Under the pieces are notes generated by a model. That model worked only from the letters and a program-made list of their open reading frames with translations, ran no database searches and was not told where the DNA came from. This document shows, piece by piece, positions 46,932 through 59,774 of a stretch of DNA of 64,000 nucleotides. Location of the stretch: the NCBI GenBank assembly GCA_028554755.1, contig JAPTOF010000024.1:3782001-3846000 (forward strand), written 5' to 3'. This DNA is from Cordia subcordata (lineage: Eukaryota; Streptophyta; Magnoliopsida; Boraginales; Cordiaceae). The position numbers and the translations under genes were made by a program. Position 1 is the stretch's first letter. The number at the start of each line of letters is the position of its first letter.

Positions 46932-47737
46932 GAGCCTGAATTTTACAAAGATAGGATGAGACTTTAGACCCATCACACACACTTCACACCTACATCTCAC
47001 ATATTAAACCTAGTTTTCCCCCACCTCACACACACTCTTTCACACATTTATCATCTTGAATCAAGTTTGATTTGGAGCGTTTCAAACATTTTGGATTCAA
47101 GTTTGCTCAAGAGCTTTATATAAGACCAGCTAGAATGAAAGGGAAGCTTTATAATCTCTCTTTTATTCGATTTTCTATCATGATTGAGTAGACTTGTGTA
47201 GGGTGATTTAGCTTATGTAATGGGTTAACTATATACTCTTATGATATGGGATTTAATGGCTTAATATATACATGTTTTGATTTTCTTTTTCAAATGGTTA
47301 TTTTCTCATTCACGTTTAAGTGTTTGATAAAATGCCTAAATGAGTAGCATATGTATAAATTGAAGTCTACTTGTTACTAAACACATCTAAACCATGCTAT
47401 AATCATGTCTATGTATTTATATGTGGATGCTATTAAGTAGGTAATGCTTATATTCACGTCTAAATGTATGTTTGCATACTAAGTAGTAAATATGACTTCA
47501 ATAGTGCATATATGTTGGTTCTTAATCAGTTCTAATAGTACAATCTGAGCATGACGATGTTTGGTAGTTGAATAGATCCCATTATTCATGAACACCTTGG
47601 CCTAAAACATGCATGAATGTGCTAGCAAGTTAAATCTCGTTGTAGTGATCTTAGAATGACGACAAGTAATTTAGGGCTAGCTTAGGTTGAGTCTCCTTTG
47701 GCTTTAAATCCAGCCAATAGGTTTCCGGATAGGTTTA

Positions 47738-48205
47738 GAGGGTGTTTGGATTGGCTTATAAAAAAGCTACTTAAAGCACTTCTAGTTTTAAGTGACTTTT
47801 TTTTATTGTCAACTTTAAGTAGTTACGTGTTTGAATAAAAATTATAGTTATAAAGTTAAGTATTTACATGTTTGATTAAAGTGGGCTGAAAAGTAAGTTA
47901 TATAGTTAAAATAACTATTAAGGACATTAAAATATAATTTAAAAAGGTAAGTATAAGATAAAAGAGAAAAGATATTTTAGTAATAAAAAAAAGGGAAGGA
48001 TAAGATAGTAAATGATTTGGTCAAACTTGCTTTTTTTTAATGTACTTAAAGCCATAAAAAGCAAAAGCTGGGATTAGAGAGCTTTTTATTTTCTACTTAA
48101 AGCTACTTAAAAAAAGCACATTTTTAATTAAAACAAACACTTCTATTAGCTTAAATTAGGCTTTAAGTAAGTTTGACCAGAAAAAAAGCCAAACCAAACA
48201 CCCTC
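47738..48205. mobile_element. PIF/Harbinger-type MITE (468 bp)
   Basis: The ends GAGGGTGTTTGGATTGGC and the complement GAGGGTGTTTGGTTTGGC are near-perfect inverted repeats, flanked by TTA (47735-47737 and 48206-48208). The TTA duplication is the mark of PIF/Harbinger. Removing it restores continuous LTR sequence in G. No coding capacity. Confidence 0.88.
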
Positions 48206-48815
48206 TTAGTCGACCCTAGCGACACTAGGTCTTGGCTTTAAATCTAGTTAATGGTGTACGTACTAGGGTAGGTGTAGTCCAAGTCACTTAGGGAGCTAGT
48301 TAGTCACTCTTAAGGCCCCGAGTCATAAGAACCACACCGTAACTCTTGGAGGTGCTACCTAGGGACAGACTCGTACCAAGTCCTAGGGGAAAATTAGGAT
48401 ACTAATTAGCAACTAGCTAAGAGCAATCACCATGGTAAGCCAGCATCCTTTAATCCCATAGCATCTAAATATAGAATCAGCCATTCATAAGTCGAAGTCA
48501 CGCTAACACCTTGGCATTTGTTAGTTCCCTCTAGATTAGCTTGTTTCTACGCTTTCCATTCTCATAGTGAAGTTTTATTTTCTTACTCTCGAGCTCCTGT
48601 TAATCCAAAAATCCCAAAAATATGCTTAGTATAGGCTTTCTTTTCTGCACCTTTAGGACACACGAGCATAGAATCCACTCTACCAACTAGCCTCCCTGTG
48701 GTTCGACACCCTACTACACCGACCCGTGTGCTTACGGGTCTTTAAAGCTTGCACTCGAAAAGTCACACCAAAAATATTTTCCAAAACAACTTATTTTCCG
48801 CAAAAGAAAGGAGCC

Positions 48816-49323
48816 TAAATCTTATATCCTTTTCATGCTTCATTTTTCGACATTTTGGGTGAATATAGAATACATATGGACAAGTAGGGTATAGAAATTT
48901 GTAATGTTAAATTGAGATAAATATAATAAAAAAATGTCTTAATCAATCAATCAATTAAAAATTTACAGAGTGATTTAAATCATTAAAATTATGCTCCAAA
49001 TAAAAGAGTGATAACATAATGTTCGAGTATCTAGGCTAGAAGTAGAGAGTTTAAAAATTAAAAAAATAATAAAAAAAAGAGAAACTCTAGACTAAATCCC
49101 GTTATCATTCCTAACATGCTTGCTTAAGTAATTTCATTTCCATGTTACAGTTTGTTTGGCCTAACTTTTGGACACTCAAAAGTGTATTAAGTACGTTCAA
49201 AAGCTGAATTCAACCTGTTTGGCTTATTTATAGAAGAGCTTTTACATAAAAATTAAAGTTAGAAAACGTTGAAAAATTAGAAGCTCCAAAATTGAAGTTT
49301 TCTATTTTTTACATCATATTAGA
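48816..49323. other. AT-rich intergenic stretch
   Basis: No gene or element recognised. Confidence 0.4.
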
Positions 49324-52212
49324 GATTATTTTCATTCATTTTACCTTAAAAAATATTATTTCATAAATTTTAAAATCCGATATTGCCTTCAAAACAACTG
49401 AAAGCTCAACTTCTAAAATACAAGCCCAAGGCAATAGCACTTTTACTCAAATTTCTATTACTAAAAGCTTTATAACTCAATAATTGAAATCTTGTAGAGG
49501 GTGATTCTATAATTAGAGTTTAGGTTTTGAGGTATAAACTCCTTCTAACGTGAAGCCGCTGGACTTTATCTAGCTAAGAAAGGGAGGGTGGGTAGGCTAT
49601 AAGTAGGTAGGTATTTTCTGGTGTATTCGTGTGTCATTCATCGTTCATTTCCCCTCTTTTTATAGTTCCTTTCACGTCCTTATTATGGTAAGACAATTAT
49701 TATGTATCCTCCCAGGATCCCCCCCATAAAGGGATTTAGCTTCCATAATTATGTGATCACATGCTTCATGCCCAAGTGATACCTTGGCGCCCATAATTAC
49801 CTTAAACCTATTTCAATTGGGCCCCCATAATCCATTAAATCCAACCTCGCAGCCAGGTCCTTATAAGGTTTTATAAACCCAAACGGATTGATATCCATAC
49901 AAATCTCATAGTTAGACTAAATAGAACTTTTATTGGCGAAGGGGGGGGGAAAGACCAAATAGAACCTTACGTTAGTTTGTTTGACTAATTTATCATAAAG
50001 TATTTTCTAGACATTTGTAGTAACATATAATTAATCATTGTGTTAAATGTTATTTTGTCAGAGTGCACATAGGTTAACTAGGAAAATAAATCTCTATGTC
50101 CTCATCGGAACAATTTATATTTTAGGTGATTAGCTTCTCCCATAACAGAAAATGCTTATATGCAATGCAAGAGCTAACGCTAGAGTCATTATGTTGTCTA
50201 AGATGTATGCATTATGACTTTAATTATCTTGTAAATGAACATATTGGACATAACTTATTCTTTCTTGCCACCTAACAACGGCAAAATAAACATTAGGGAT
50301 TAAATTATTTTCATTCATTTCATCTTAAAAATATTATTTCATAACTTTTGAAGTTCGATGTTGCTCTCAAAATAATTGAAAGCTCAACTCTTAAAATACA
50401 AGGCCAAGGCAACAACAGTTTTACTCAATTTTCTATCACTAAAAGCTTTATAACTCAATAATTAAAATCTTGTAGAGGGTGATTCTACAATTAGGGTTTA
50501 GGTTCTGAGGTCTAAACTTCTTACGTGAAGCCGTTGGACTTTATCTAGCTAAGAGAGAGAGAGAGTAGGTAGGCTATAATAGGTAGGTATTTTCTGGTGT
50601 ATTCGTGTGCCTTTCATGGTTCATTCCCCTTCCTTTTATAGTTCCTTTCACATCCTTATTATGATAAGATAATTATTACGTTTCCTTCCAGGATCCCTCT
50701 ATAAAGGGATTTAGCTTCCATAATTACTTGATCACATGCTTCACACCCAAGTGATGCCTTGGCACCCACAATTACCTTAAACCAATTTTCGTTGGGCCCC
50801 TTAATCCATTAAGTCCAACCTCGTAGCCTGGGCCCTGTAAGGTTTTATAGGCCCAAATGGATTGATACCCATACAAATCTCACAGTTAGACTAAATAGAA
50901 CTTTTTTTTTTCTTTTGCGGATAGACCAAATAGAACCTTACATCAGTTTGTTTGACTAATTTATCATAAAATACTTTCTAGACATTTGTAGTAACATATC
51001 ATTAATCACTGCATATAGGTTAACTAGAAAAATAAATCTCTATGTCCTCATCGAAACAATTTATATTTTAGGCAATTAGCTTATCCCATCACAGGATATG
51101 CTTATATGCAACTCAAGATCTAACACTAGAGTCATTATCTTGTCTAAGATGTATACATTATGACTTCAATTATCTTGTAAATGAACATATTGGACATAAC
51201 TTATTTTTTCTTGCCACCTAATAACGACAAAATGGACATTAAGGATTAAATTATTTTTGTTCATTTTACCTTAAAAATATTATTTCATAATTTTTAAAGT
51301 CTGATATTGCCTTTAAAACAATTGAAAGCTCAACTCTTAAAATACAAAGCCAAGACAACAATACTTTTACTCAAATTTCTATTACTAAAAGCCTTATAAC
51401 TCAATAATTGAAATCTTGTAGAGGGTGATTCTACAATTAAAGTTTAGGTGTTGAGGTCTAAACTCCTTATGTGAAGCCGCTAGACATTATCTAGCTAAGA
51501 GAGGAAAGGTAGGTAGGCTAAAGGTAGGTAGGTATTTTTTGGTGTATTCGTGTGTCCTTCATGGTTCGTTCCATATCCTATTATAGTTCCTTTCATGTCC
51601 TTATTATGGTAAGACAATTATTACGTTTCCTTCTAGGATCACCCCATAGAGGAATTTAGCTTCTATAATTACATGATGACATGCTTCGCGCCCAAGAGAT
51701 GCCTTGGCACCCATAATTACTTTAAACCTATTTCTGCTGGGCCCCCATAATCCATTAAGTCCAACCTCGCAGCCTGGGCCCTGTAAGGTTTTGTAGGCCC
51801 AAATGGATTGATACCCATACAAATCTCACAGTTAGATTAAAAAGATCTTTTTTTTTTTTTTATAGAGACTAAATAGAACCTTACATTAGTTTGTTTGACT
51901 AATTTATCATAAAGTACTTTCTAGACATTTGTAGTAACATATAATTAATCACTGTGCTAAATGTTATTCTATTAGAGTGCACATAGGTTAACTAGAAAAA
52001 CAAATCTCTATGTCATCATTAAAACAATTTATATCTTAGGCAATTAGCTTATCCCATCCAAGAATATGCCTATATGCAACTCAAGATCTAACACTAGAGT
52101 CAGTGTCTTGTCTAAGATGTACACGTTATGACTTCAATTATCTTGTAAATGAAGATATTGGACATAACTTATTCTTTCTTGCCACCTTACAACGACAAAA
52201 TGAACATTAGGG
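49324..52212. repeat. Tandem array of three units of about 0.95 kb
   Basis: Units start at GATTA.. near 49324, 50298 and 51244, with periods of about 974, 946 and 968. Within each the same landmarks recur, such as ATCTTGTAGAGGGTGATTCT, GGTGTATTCGTGTG and CTTGCCACCT. Differences are scattered, so the duplication is not recent. A homopolymer-rich spot flanked by GACTAAATAGAAC-type copies has a G run in unit 1 (about 49943-49951) and T runs in units 2 and 3. No coding domain is seen; the 72-codon frame at 51822-51604 is interrupted or absent in the sister units. Confidence 0.88.
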
Positions 52213-54533
52213 ATTAACTTAAAAATGATTTGCTATTTTAAAACTACCTATTATAATATAACAAGAAGTTTTACATGTCACAGAATCCACTTATTATTTT
52301 TCATGAGTTTAGTAAATTTTATTAAACATATAAAAAAATACAAATTAGCCCAATACTCTTCTAGCTCGCCGAAAATAAATTTATAATTCAAAAGGATTAA
52401 AAGGACACGCGAATAGAACAAGATACAAGACGACCCCCCATGCAAATAATTCAAAGCCACTTGCTACTAATATGGTCATAAAAAGAATGACGCACGAGAT
52501 AATAAAATATCAAAACGTAACTGCCAGTGAACTTGACTTACGGAACAACGGATAGGCATCTTCGTAATAATAGTTTTATACAAGAATACAAAAGGGACGA
52601 ATGCAATGTCTAGCCAATCACGCTAATCTCGTACTCAATCAATGGCCAATGAGTAGTAATATTTTAAATTATTAAAATTAACACCATAAATTCTTCCCCA
52701 AATATATTTTGTATGCACTATAAATTATAGAATAGATATGACAAGAAAAGAAATTTTACTATAAATAATCAATGTTTACTCAAAGTTTCAATTTAGTTGA
52801 AAATGATTCAAAACAAAAGTTAAACTATTAACTTCATCAATGAATACTATAAGTGTTCAAAGTATTTATTTTTAAATCAAAACACGAGACCAATTCAAAA
52901 TTTTGTATAAATATTAGTTACAACCCAGAAATGCCAAAGTATGACACTTTTGGGGTATATAAGTAATTCTATAATTTTCCTCTCAAATTTGGCTAAATGA
53001 TAATAAGACGAACCACCTAGACAATTCTTGTGAAATATTAGAGAGTCATGATAAAACTTTTTTGGTAGTGCGACTAACTTAAGATATATCTGGTATTAGG
53101 GAATAGTTTACTTGGTTAAGCCAGTCCTAAAAAAACGATGATCTCGGTTAATTTGACTTCTAAGTAGATGCAGGATCTAAAGTCTTCGACTCATGTTCAG
53201 ACGAATCGAGAGTTTTGTCTATCCTTAGTCACAACGAAAGACTTGTACTTTTGAGCTATACCTCTGCCCGTAAAAACAGAACTTTTGGATCTCCAAGTAC
53301 ACCATCCACTATCGGATAGACTTATTGCTCAGTTTCGTGGTCAGAAGATCAAAGGCCTTATTGGCGGGGATTGATTGTTCCATCATTCACCTCATCATAT
53401 CAAATCCCAGACGCGTGGGAGGGGAGGGCAGGCGAGGGGAGCCAACTTAAGATATCCAGTAAATAATGACAACTACAGATGGAACTTGTCCTTTCAAGAT
53501 ATATATAAATTAACCCATGTTACATCCTTATATGTTGTTAATAGCAAGATTTTCAAACATGATAACAAAAATATTTTTAAAATGTACAAGCTAAAGAAAT
53601 AATTCCATCAATTTGTAATGACGAACCAAACAGTTGGTTGATGACTAAAAAGAAACAAAAAAAAAAAAAAAATGACAGTAGGTTATTGAAAAAGATCTTC
53701 GCGCAACAACCAACCAATAAACTTTAAGGTTAAAAAATTTAAAGGCAAAAGGTTTTAAAATCTATTTCGAGCAAATGCTTGAACATATTACTTCTAAAAA
53801 GAAAGTTTTCAATTTTAAGATAAGTATGTCACGTTTTTACATAAAATTGATTTCTTGCTATCAACAAAAATAATCTATCGAATAACAAGCAAACCTAAGT
53901 TGAACTAATAACCGAAAAAGAAAATGCACATAAGCTGAAGTTGACGACTAGAATTCATCTTTAGTCATCCGTGTAGCATATATATAAATATATATATATA
54001 TATATTGTATAAAGGGGAAAACGATCACCTCTGATGTCATACTCGAATTCATAAACATCTTGACAATAAAATAAATAGAAAAAAGAAGAAATTTGACATG
54101 AACACTACTTTTCATATCTTTTTGTAATGTACTATTAAATTGTTTCATATAAACAATTTTCTATATTTTTTATTAAAAAAAATTTTTTTTGTCGAAAATT
54201 ACATAGTATCACTGACAATTCACTAAATCTCCAAATAACCTATATACTTTCACAAAATGTGAGGGAGAAGTAAAGAACAAATGGGTGAGGCGGTCAGGAG
54301 CTTTCTCGCTTCCCCCTCACTCAACACCCTTCTTGTTTGTATGTTTCTTTTTTAGTTAAAGGTTTTTCTTTATGTGTTTGATTCTTAACAATATTTTAAT
54401 TTTTAATCAGAGTTTTTTTTTTTTCCTTTTTCTTTATGTTCAATGATTTTGTTATTTGAACTTGTTTTCTTTGTACAGTTGTTTTTTTCTTCTTATGATA
54501 GTTATAGCTCTTTTATTCAATTTGTTGTAGTAC
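52213..54533. other. AT-rich intergenic stretch
   Basis: No gene recognised. 53060-53460 is less AT-rich, with a GC-rich spot at 53410-53440 and a 75-codon open frame (53375-53602) of no known family. A (TA)n run lies at about 53980-54005. Confidence 0.4.
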
Positions 54534-54650
54534 TGCACTACAAAATAAGTGAGTAATAGGTTACGGTTTTACCATCACCTACATGAGCGGATGCTATTTT
54601 AAAACTGCCTTCAGTATGGGCGTCGACTATTTAAAACGTTGCCTATATAT
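54534..54650. mobile_element. CACTA-type terminal fragment
   Basis: CACTACAAAATAAG followed by GTTACGGTTTTACC resembles the end of CACTA elements (CACTACAAGAAAA-like). The opposite end was not found. Confidence 0.35.
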
Positions 54651-55179
54651 AATTCTAAAAAACAAAAAGATCACAACATATTTCATTCACGATTCAAGCC
54701 TTGAACCTTTCTTATTAAAGCATTCCATAATCATATCATCCATTAATCAAGCTAAGAATATATTCACTAATTATCTTACATAACAATACATGTATGTATT
54801 ACCTAAACTACGATAAGTTCCCAAAGCTTAGAAGTTTGTTCAATAGCGACAGGAGTGGTCTTCCTTACATTCGCATTTTTCAGCTTATTTTGTTTTTGTG
54901 GTTGTAATCAATTCAGTGCTGATCCATTTGCTTGAAGTTGGTGAAGGGTTGAGGACCTCCTTTCTTCGTATCTCAATTTTTACAAGCTAATAAAATGTGA
55001 GGGGTATCTCTCCCTTCTATCGGAATAATAATAATAATAATAATTTTCTATCTTTCCTTTGAACTTATACTTTATTAAAGTTAGATTACTTGTCCATAAA
55101 GTCTTCATACAATACTTTATATGAAGTTTACATAAAATACTTCATTGTTTGAAAAGAAAAATGACAAACAAAAATTATA
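54651..55179. other. Intergenic stretch
   Basis: No feature except an (ATA)n run near 55025-55043. Confidence 0.4.
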
Positions 55180-55530
55180 GGGCTCGTTTGATATCACTCT
55201 CAAAAATTTTAAAAACAGAAACCAAAATCATAAAAAAAAAAAAACTGTATACAACAATTGAAAATAGAAACTGAAGATGTATTTGATTAAATTGCAAAAT
55301 CTGTAAACAAAAACAAAAATCCTATTTGATTACCCATAATCTACAAACTGTTTTTGCCTTTAATTTCTCTTTTAGTATTTTCTATTCAATAAAGCTCACA
55401 GAAATATTTTGTAATTATTTACAAAATCTGAAAATGCTTTAATTTTTTTGGATTTTAATATGAAAATCGTGGTATAGGTATTTACAAATTGATTTACAAT
55501 TTGTCTTTGCTTTCATCCAAACAGCAGCCA
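55180..55530. mobile_element. Possible hAT-like MITE
   Basis: GGGCTCGTTTGATATC near the left end and the complement GGCTGCTGTTTGGATG at the right are imperfect inverted repeats around A-rich sequence with several AATTTACAAA-type subrepeats. No target duplication seen. Confidence 0.35.
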
Positions 55531-55597
55531 CCATGGCTTTGTGTCTTATATAGCAGCCCCACCATATTTTCATCAATCTTACACACACACATATATA

Positions 55598-55932
55598 TCT
55601 ATACTATATAATAAAGTAAAATAAATTGTCATTTCGTGCTACCAAGTGGCGCTCTATATGACAAGCTTCCATAATTACTTATCAATTAAATATGTCAATT
55701 CTTAGGTCATTTTTGGTTTTTCTCATTTATTTAGTTCTATTCCTATATTAAACATTTTAATTTAATTAATATTATCTCATTTCTTTTTATATATATATAT
55801 ATCATTATTGTTTTATTAATTTCATAGTATATAATTGTTTCAATAACTATTTAGTAAGAAGCAAAAACTCTATAATTTTAATATATCCAATCATATGTGT
55901 CGCCCTCCGTATATTACACGGGTATCACACTA

Positions 55933-55933
<1 letters not shown>
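55598..55933 (+). mobile_element. Non-autonomous mini-Helitron (336 bp)
   Basis: Starts TCTATACTATATAATAAAG after an A, and ends in CTAG before a T, so it sits in an AT dinucleotide without duplication, as Helitrons do. A short hairpin with CCGT and ACGG arms lies about 10 bases before the end. The TCTATACTATA start is characteristic of plant Helitrons. No Rep/helicase gene. Confidence 0.8.
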
Positions 55934-55971
<38 letters not shown>

Positions 55972-56114
55972 CAAATACCATGTCAGCAATGTTTTAATTG
56001 TCAGGGGCAAAGTGTTAATTGTTACGGTTGAGTTCAATCTAAGGTTTAAGAAAAAAAGAGGAAAAGAAAAAAAGGTGCAGCAGGAATCGAACCTCCAACC
56101 TTTCTAAAAGGCCG

Positions 56115-56152
<38 letters not shown>
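55934..56152. repeat. (AT)n tails with first copy of the tRNA-like repeat
   Basis: (TA)n at about 55938-55968 and 56117-56152 bracket the 148-bp copy 55969-56116. That copy includes TGCAGCAGGAATCGAACCTC, on the minus strand a B-box-like GGTTCGATTCC. Confidence 0.85.
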
Positions 56153-56155
<3 letters not shown>

Positions 56156-56345
56156 CAAATACCATGTCAGCAATGTTTTAATTGTCAGGGGCAAAGTGTT
56201 AATTGTTACGGTTGAGTTCAATCTAAGATTTAAGAAAAAAAGAGGAAAATAAAAAAAGGTGCAGCAGGAATCGAACCTCCAACCTTTCTAAAAGGCCGCA
56301 CGCGTGAGATCACTCGAGCAACAAATTTTCCCAACCAAAGAGAAC
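56153..56345 (-). mobile_element. SINE-like or tRNA-like repeat, second and longer copy
   Basis: 56153-56300 repeats 55969-56116 with about two differences. Beyond it the minus strand adds GTTGCTCGAGTGATC, an A-box-like motif about 35 bases before the B-box-like GGTTCGATTCC, as in a tRNA-derived SINE head. The first copy lacks the A-box part because it stops at GGCCGCA. The (TA)n behind each copy would be the 3' tail. Confidence 0.6.
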
Positions 56346-58840
56346 CACTTTTTCTGTTTCTCCTACTTTGAGAACGTGTCGCCTTTGTCTTTTTCTTCCC
56401 AGGAACACTCAACAGATGCGAACAAATTTTTTCCATTGGTTTCCCGTTTCCACAACCAAGTCAACAAAAACAGGAAACGGACAACAACAGCATTTTCAAA
56501 CGAGCCTATAGTTTATCAATGGACGATGGCGGCAGTTTGCCAAACCGAAGATTTTTGTACGTCAAATTGTATAGGCCGGTTTGTCACATTATGACCGGGC
56601 CCACTTAAAAATGCTTTAAAAAAAAAGCCCCTTCATACTATATTTTTTCTAGGTCCACTTAAATATGTCTTTAAAAAAAAGTATTTTTGTACTATATTTT
56701 TTTAAGACGGCTCCTTTTTTAACCGTATCTTGCGCATGGCGAGCGATGAATGGATCTAAATGTATCTTTGATGTCACTTTCACAATTCACGCTACCCCCA
56801 CGAAGTAAGATAAGGCCTGTACGTTTACTTGGCCTTTTCAAATTTGATACTACAACTACGATTCTTTTTTTCCATGTGTAACTAGAATATAACCATGAAT
56901 ATTTTAATATCTATTTTATTATTAATTATCATTAAATAAATATATAATTTAAATAAAATATAAATATATTTTATGAAATTTATGAAATTGAAATTTAATT
57001 TTTGTTAGGTTCCTGATATTAATAAGTGTTTTATGAGAGATTTACCATAATTAAATATAATAATTTAAGTTGAGAAAGTAAAGCAAAAAAAAATCTAATA
57101 TGAAAATTAAAGACCTAACTTTATATTTTGGTGATAAATCTAAAATTGAGATGATTATCTAAGATAAATATATTATTAATAAGTCTAACATTGAGATAAT
57201 TACTAATCATGGATGAAGATAAATATTTACTAACATACAGGTGAGCTTCCTTGATGGAGAAAGAAATAATATCAAACTCTTAATGTTTGCTTACAAGGAT
57301 CCTACCATAGTTTATAAATAGCCTGTGATTACCATCTAATCTAAGGCATTAAAAGTTCTTAACATAGACTAAAAGATACCAATCTTTGAGAGTAGAGCTG
57401 TTATGAGAAATTATAAGAAAGTGATACCTGAATTGCAAGAATCACCGAAGATATTTTCAATTGTTAATATCCCATATTATAATATGCTTACACAATTAGG
57501 TATGATATAATACTAGAACCAACACAAACATAATTTACCATTTGAGTCATCATCTAATCTAAAGTTTGTTAGGTATGATGGTCAAATCTAAAGTTTATTA
57601 AGTATGATTGCCTATGCACATAAATTCATTGTCATTTGCCATCTAATATTAACTAAACCAAGAATATTAAACAAATGGGATGATAAAAGATGTGACCACT
57701 AGTAACCTTAATTCACACAATGGATAGCATCTTCATAGTAATCATAAGCGAAAAATGAAAGAGGGAATCCACTACGTACTTAATCGTAGTAGTCAAATTA
57801 CTATGTGATAATGATTAGTAATTATCCAAGTAATAATATTTTTTATATCAAAAAGAGATCAAAGTCCAATAATATAATACTTACACGCACTCAGAATTAT
57901 GATCTGAGACCTCTCATATTCAAGATGAGGAACATATCAATAGAACACTAAATGCAATGTGTATCTAATCGCAATAATCAATACTTGGTAATAATGAGCA
58001 GTAATAAAGCAAGTAATGACATTTTCTCAAATAATAAAAAGTAACACTTTATTTTTTCTTTGCTATATTTGCATTACAAAACATGTAATTGTACTAAAGT
58101 GAGTACAAGTAATTCTGCCTTTCTTCTAATTTATGGATATAATTAAACTAGTACACTTTTTGCTAACTATTATTCTTATATCACATTTGATTAAGAAAAA
58201 TGTAGTATACCAAATATAGCCTTACAAGCAAGCGTGCCGCGTATGTGCTATTATTTTGCTTATAAACATTTCAGGGCATTTCTTTCCTAATTAATTTTCA
58301 AAGTTAAGTCACAAATCAATTTATCAACTTTGCTAATTGTCTGACATATTAGGACATATATGTGGTTATGATAAATTACTTTATTTTTGTTAGAACATGT
58401 ACCCTTTTTATAAAGTTCTATTTGCTTGTTCATCAACTTTTTTCTCTTTTGTACTCTTATTGATGTTATTAATATAAACGTTCAGTATGCTCTTGACCCA
58501 AAAAAGAAGAAAAACTAAACCCTTTGTGGATATGTCCAATAGATGAAGTTTGACAGAACTAAAGTAGTGACGAGGGTTTTTTTTTTTTTTTTTTGCCCTT
58601 TTGTTTTTTTTTTTGGTTTTTATCAGAGATCATGAGTTAAATGGGTTCAAAAATCCATATCATCAATACTGGTACATATTCTTATTCTTTTATAATGAGA
58701 TATCTCCCGCAGACATAACACCTGCAATAATTAGAAAACGTAGGAGAGTATATGAAAATTTTGCCGATTCAGCCTACCTCACGTAGATGGTGCACTGCAT
58801 GGGAATCACTTGACGGAATGTGTAGCTAGCAAAGCCACTG
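56346..58840. other. AT-rich intergenic stretch
   Basis: No gene recognised. The 96-codon frame at 56304-56594 runs out of the tRNA-like repeat and has no known domain. A poly-T run lies near 58580-58615. Confidence 0.4.
57309..57500 (+). repeat. Dispersed repeat with TATA box, second copy
   Basis: AGTTTATAAATAGCCTGTGA and the following 180 bases match 43655-43860 with many differences. Confidence 0.5.
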
Positions 58841-58850
58841 ACTAGCAGCT

Positions 58851-58993
58851 TGTTTGGCTAAGATTATTTGAGGCGTAAAAAAAACAAAAAAAAAATTGTT
58901 TGGTGCTTAAAAGTTGCAAATAATAAAAAGCATATCAGGAGGTATTTTTTTTTTTAAAGTTTATAAGCTGCAAAATAAACTGAGCCAAACAGA
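58851..58993. mobile_element. Small hAT-like MITE
   Basis: GCTTGTTTGGCTAAGATTAT at the left and AGTCTGTTTGGCTCAGTTTA as the complement of the right end form inverted repeats. ctagca flanks both sides (58845-58850 and 58994-58999), allowing an imperfect 8-bp duplication. Confidence 0.6.
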
Positions 58994-59002
58994 CTCTAGC
59001 AC

Positions 59003-59208
59003 ACTACTAAAAGCTAGTTAATTTGAGAAAAAAATTTTGATACAAAAATTTTCCATCTCAAACTGAGATGGAAACTCTGGACTAGATTTCCTAATAGGTT
59101 AATACAAAATTGAGTCGGAACTTGAGTCGCAAATTTGAGACGAAAAAATTTTTGCAGAATTTTTTAGATAGAAAATCTCTGTCTCAAATTCAAAATTTTT
59201 TTTGTAAT
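59003..59208. mobile_element. CACTA-derived MITE
   Basis: Left end CACTACTAAAAGC, complement of the right end CATTACAAAAAAAA, with internal inverted blocks (AATTTGAGA near the left, TCTCAAATT near the right). Flanking triplets gca and gaa differ by one base. Confidence 0.55.
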
Positions 59209-59774
59209 GGAAATAAGCACACAAATTAAAGGGCGAAGCGAATCCACTGCTTTATGCATCAAAGAAGGACAAATTTGAATGTGCAAAGTTGGATGCTTAA
59301 CTGATGCTCTAAGTATGCAACACTATCTGGGAGGGCTTGAATTAACTGAACAGAAACAATTGGTCAAAGGGATAAAGAAAATATTCTTCGGAACGTGTGG
59401 ACATTCATATTTTCTGAACTCGTTTTAATATTTGTCGCATGTCAAGGTAATATATGCAACTTTTCAAATGGACTGTCTTATATGCTTTACTGCTTTTAAG
59501 ATGACACCTTGATGAAGAAGTTTGGTCAACTTTTGGCACGTTGAGAGGATCTTCTTGTAACAATTAGTCAATCAGTTAATCCAGTTTAATTTCAAACTAA
59601 TGGTGTCATCATTTGTTCTTACGTTTTTAAAACGTTTTTATCAATTTATCAACCATAAAAAAAATTTATTAACTATTAAAAATAAATGACACGTAAAAAT
59701 AAAAAAAAATAACCTACGGTTTCATGTGACATTCTATGCAAACATTAAATAAAAATAAATAAACTCACACTCAC
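59209..59774. other. Intergenic stretch
   Basis: No feature recognised. Confidence 0.4.

Larger units (their letters stand above)
44651..48770 (+). mobile_element. Gypsy relic G, internally deleted, inserted in MITE H
   Basis: Target duplication aaaat at both ends. Only the first 218 or so bases of the 5' LTR remain. A deletion then joins directly to the end of the integrase, followed by the noncoding 3' region, polypurine tract and full 3' LTR. The integrase tail and the 3' region are homologous to B, so G belongs to the same Athila/Tat-like clade with a different LTR (TGATGTGTTGTG... CACACCA). Confidence 0.9.
46432..48770 (+). repeat. 3' LTR of gypsy relic G (2339 bp including a MITE)
   Basis: Starts TGATGTGTTGTG, ends AAAGTCACACCA. 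Between about 46730 and 46910 it carries the densest set of GGTCGA-type palindromes in the window, followed by TATAAATA at 46924-46931. TTGGCTTTAAATCCAGCCAA occurs near 47698 and a weaker copy near 48232. Without the MITE it is about 1.87 kb. Confidence 0.92.
44045..48815. mobile_element. MITE H (about 650 bp of its own), split by gypsy relic G
   Basis: The left end GGCTCCATTTGTTTCGTGAA and the complement of the right end GGCTCCTTTCTTTTGCGGAA are imperfect inverted repeats running about 45 bases inward. G was inserted 45 bases before the right end (aaaat at 44646-44650 and 48771-48775). The three bases outside are tga and taa, so a clear target duplication is missing. The AT-rich arms enclose a GC-rich core. 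Confidence 0.65.

Noticed and set aside
51604..51822. 72-codon minus-strand open frame in tandem unit 3
   Set aside because: Not kept in units 1 and 2, no domain, coincidental.
53060..53460. Organelle-derived insertion
   Set aside because: It is less AT-rich than its flanks, but I recognise no plastid or mitochondrial gene in it; a search would be needed.
56250..56330. Functional tRNA gene
   Set aside because: Only A-box-like and B-box-like motifs are present; the acceptor stem does not pair and an anticodon arm cannot be drawn.
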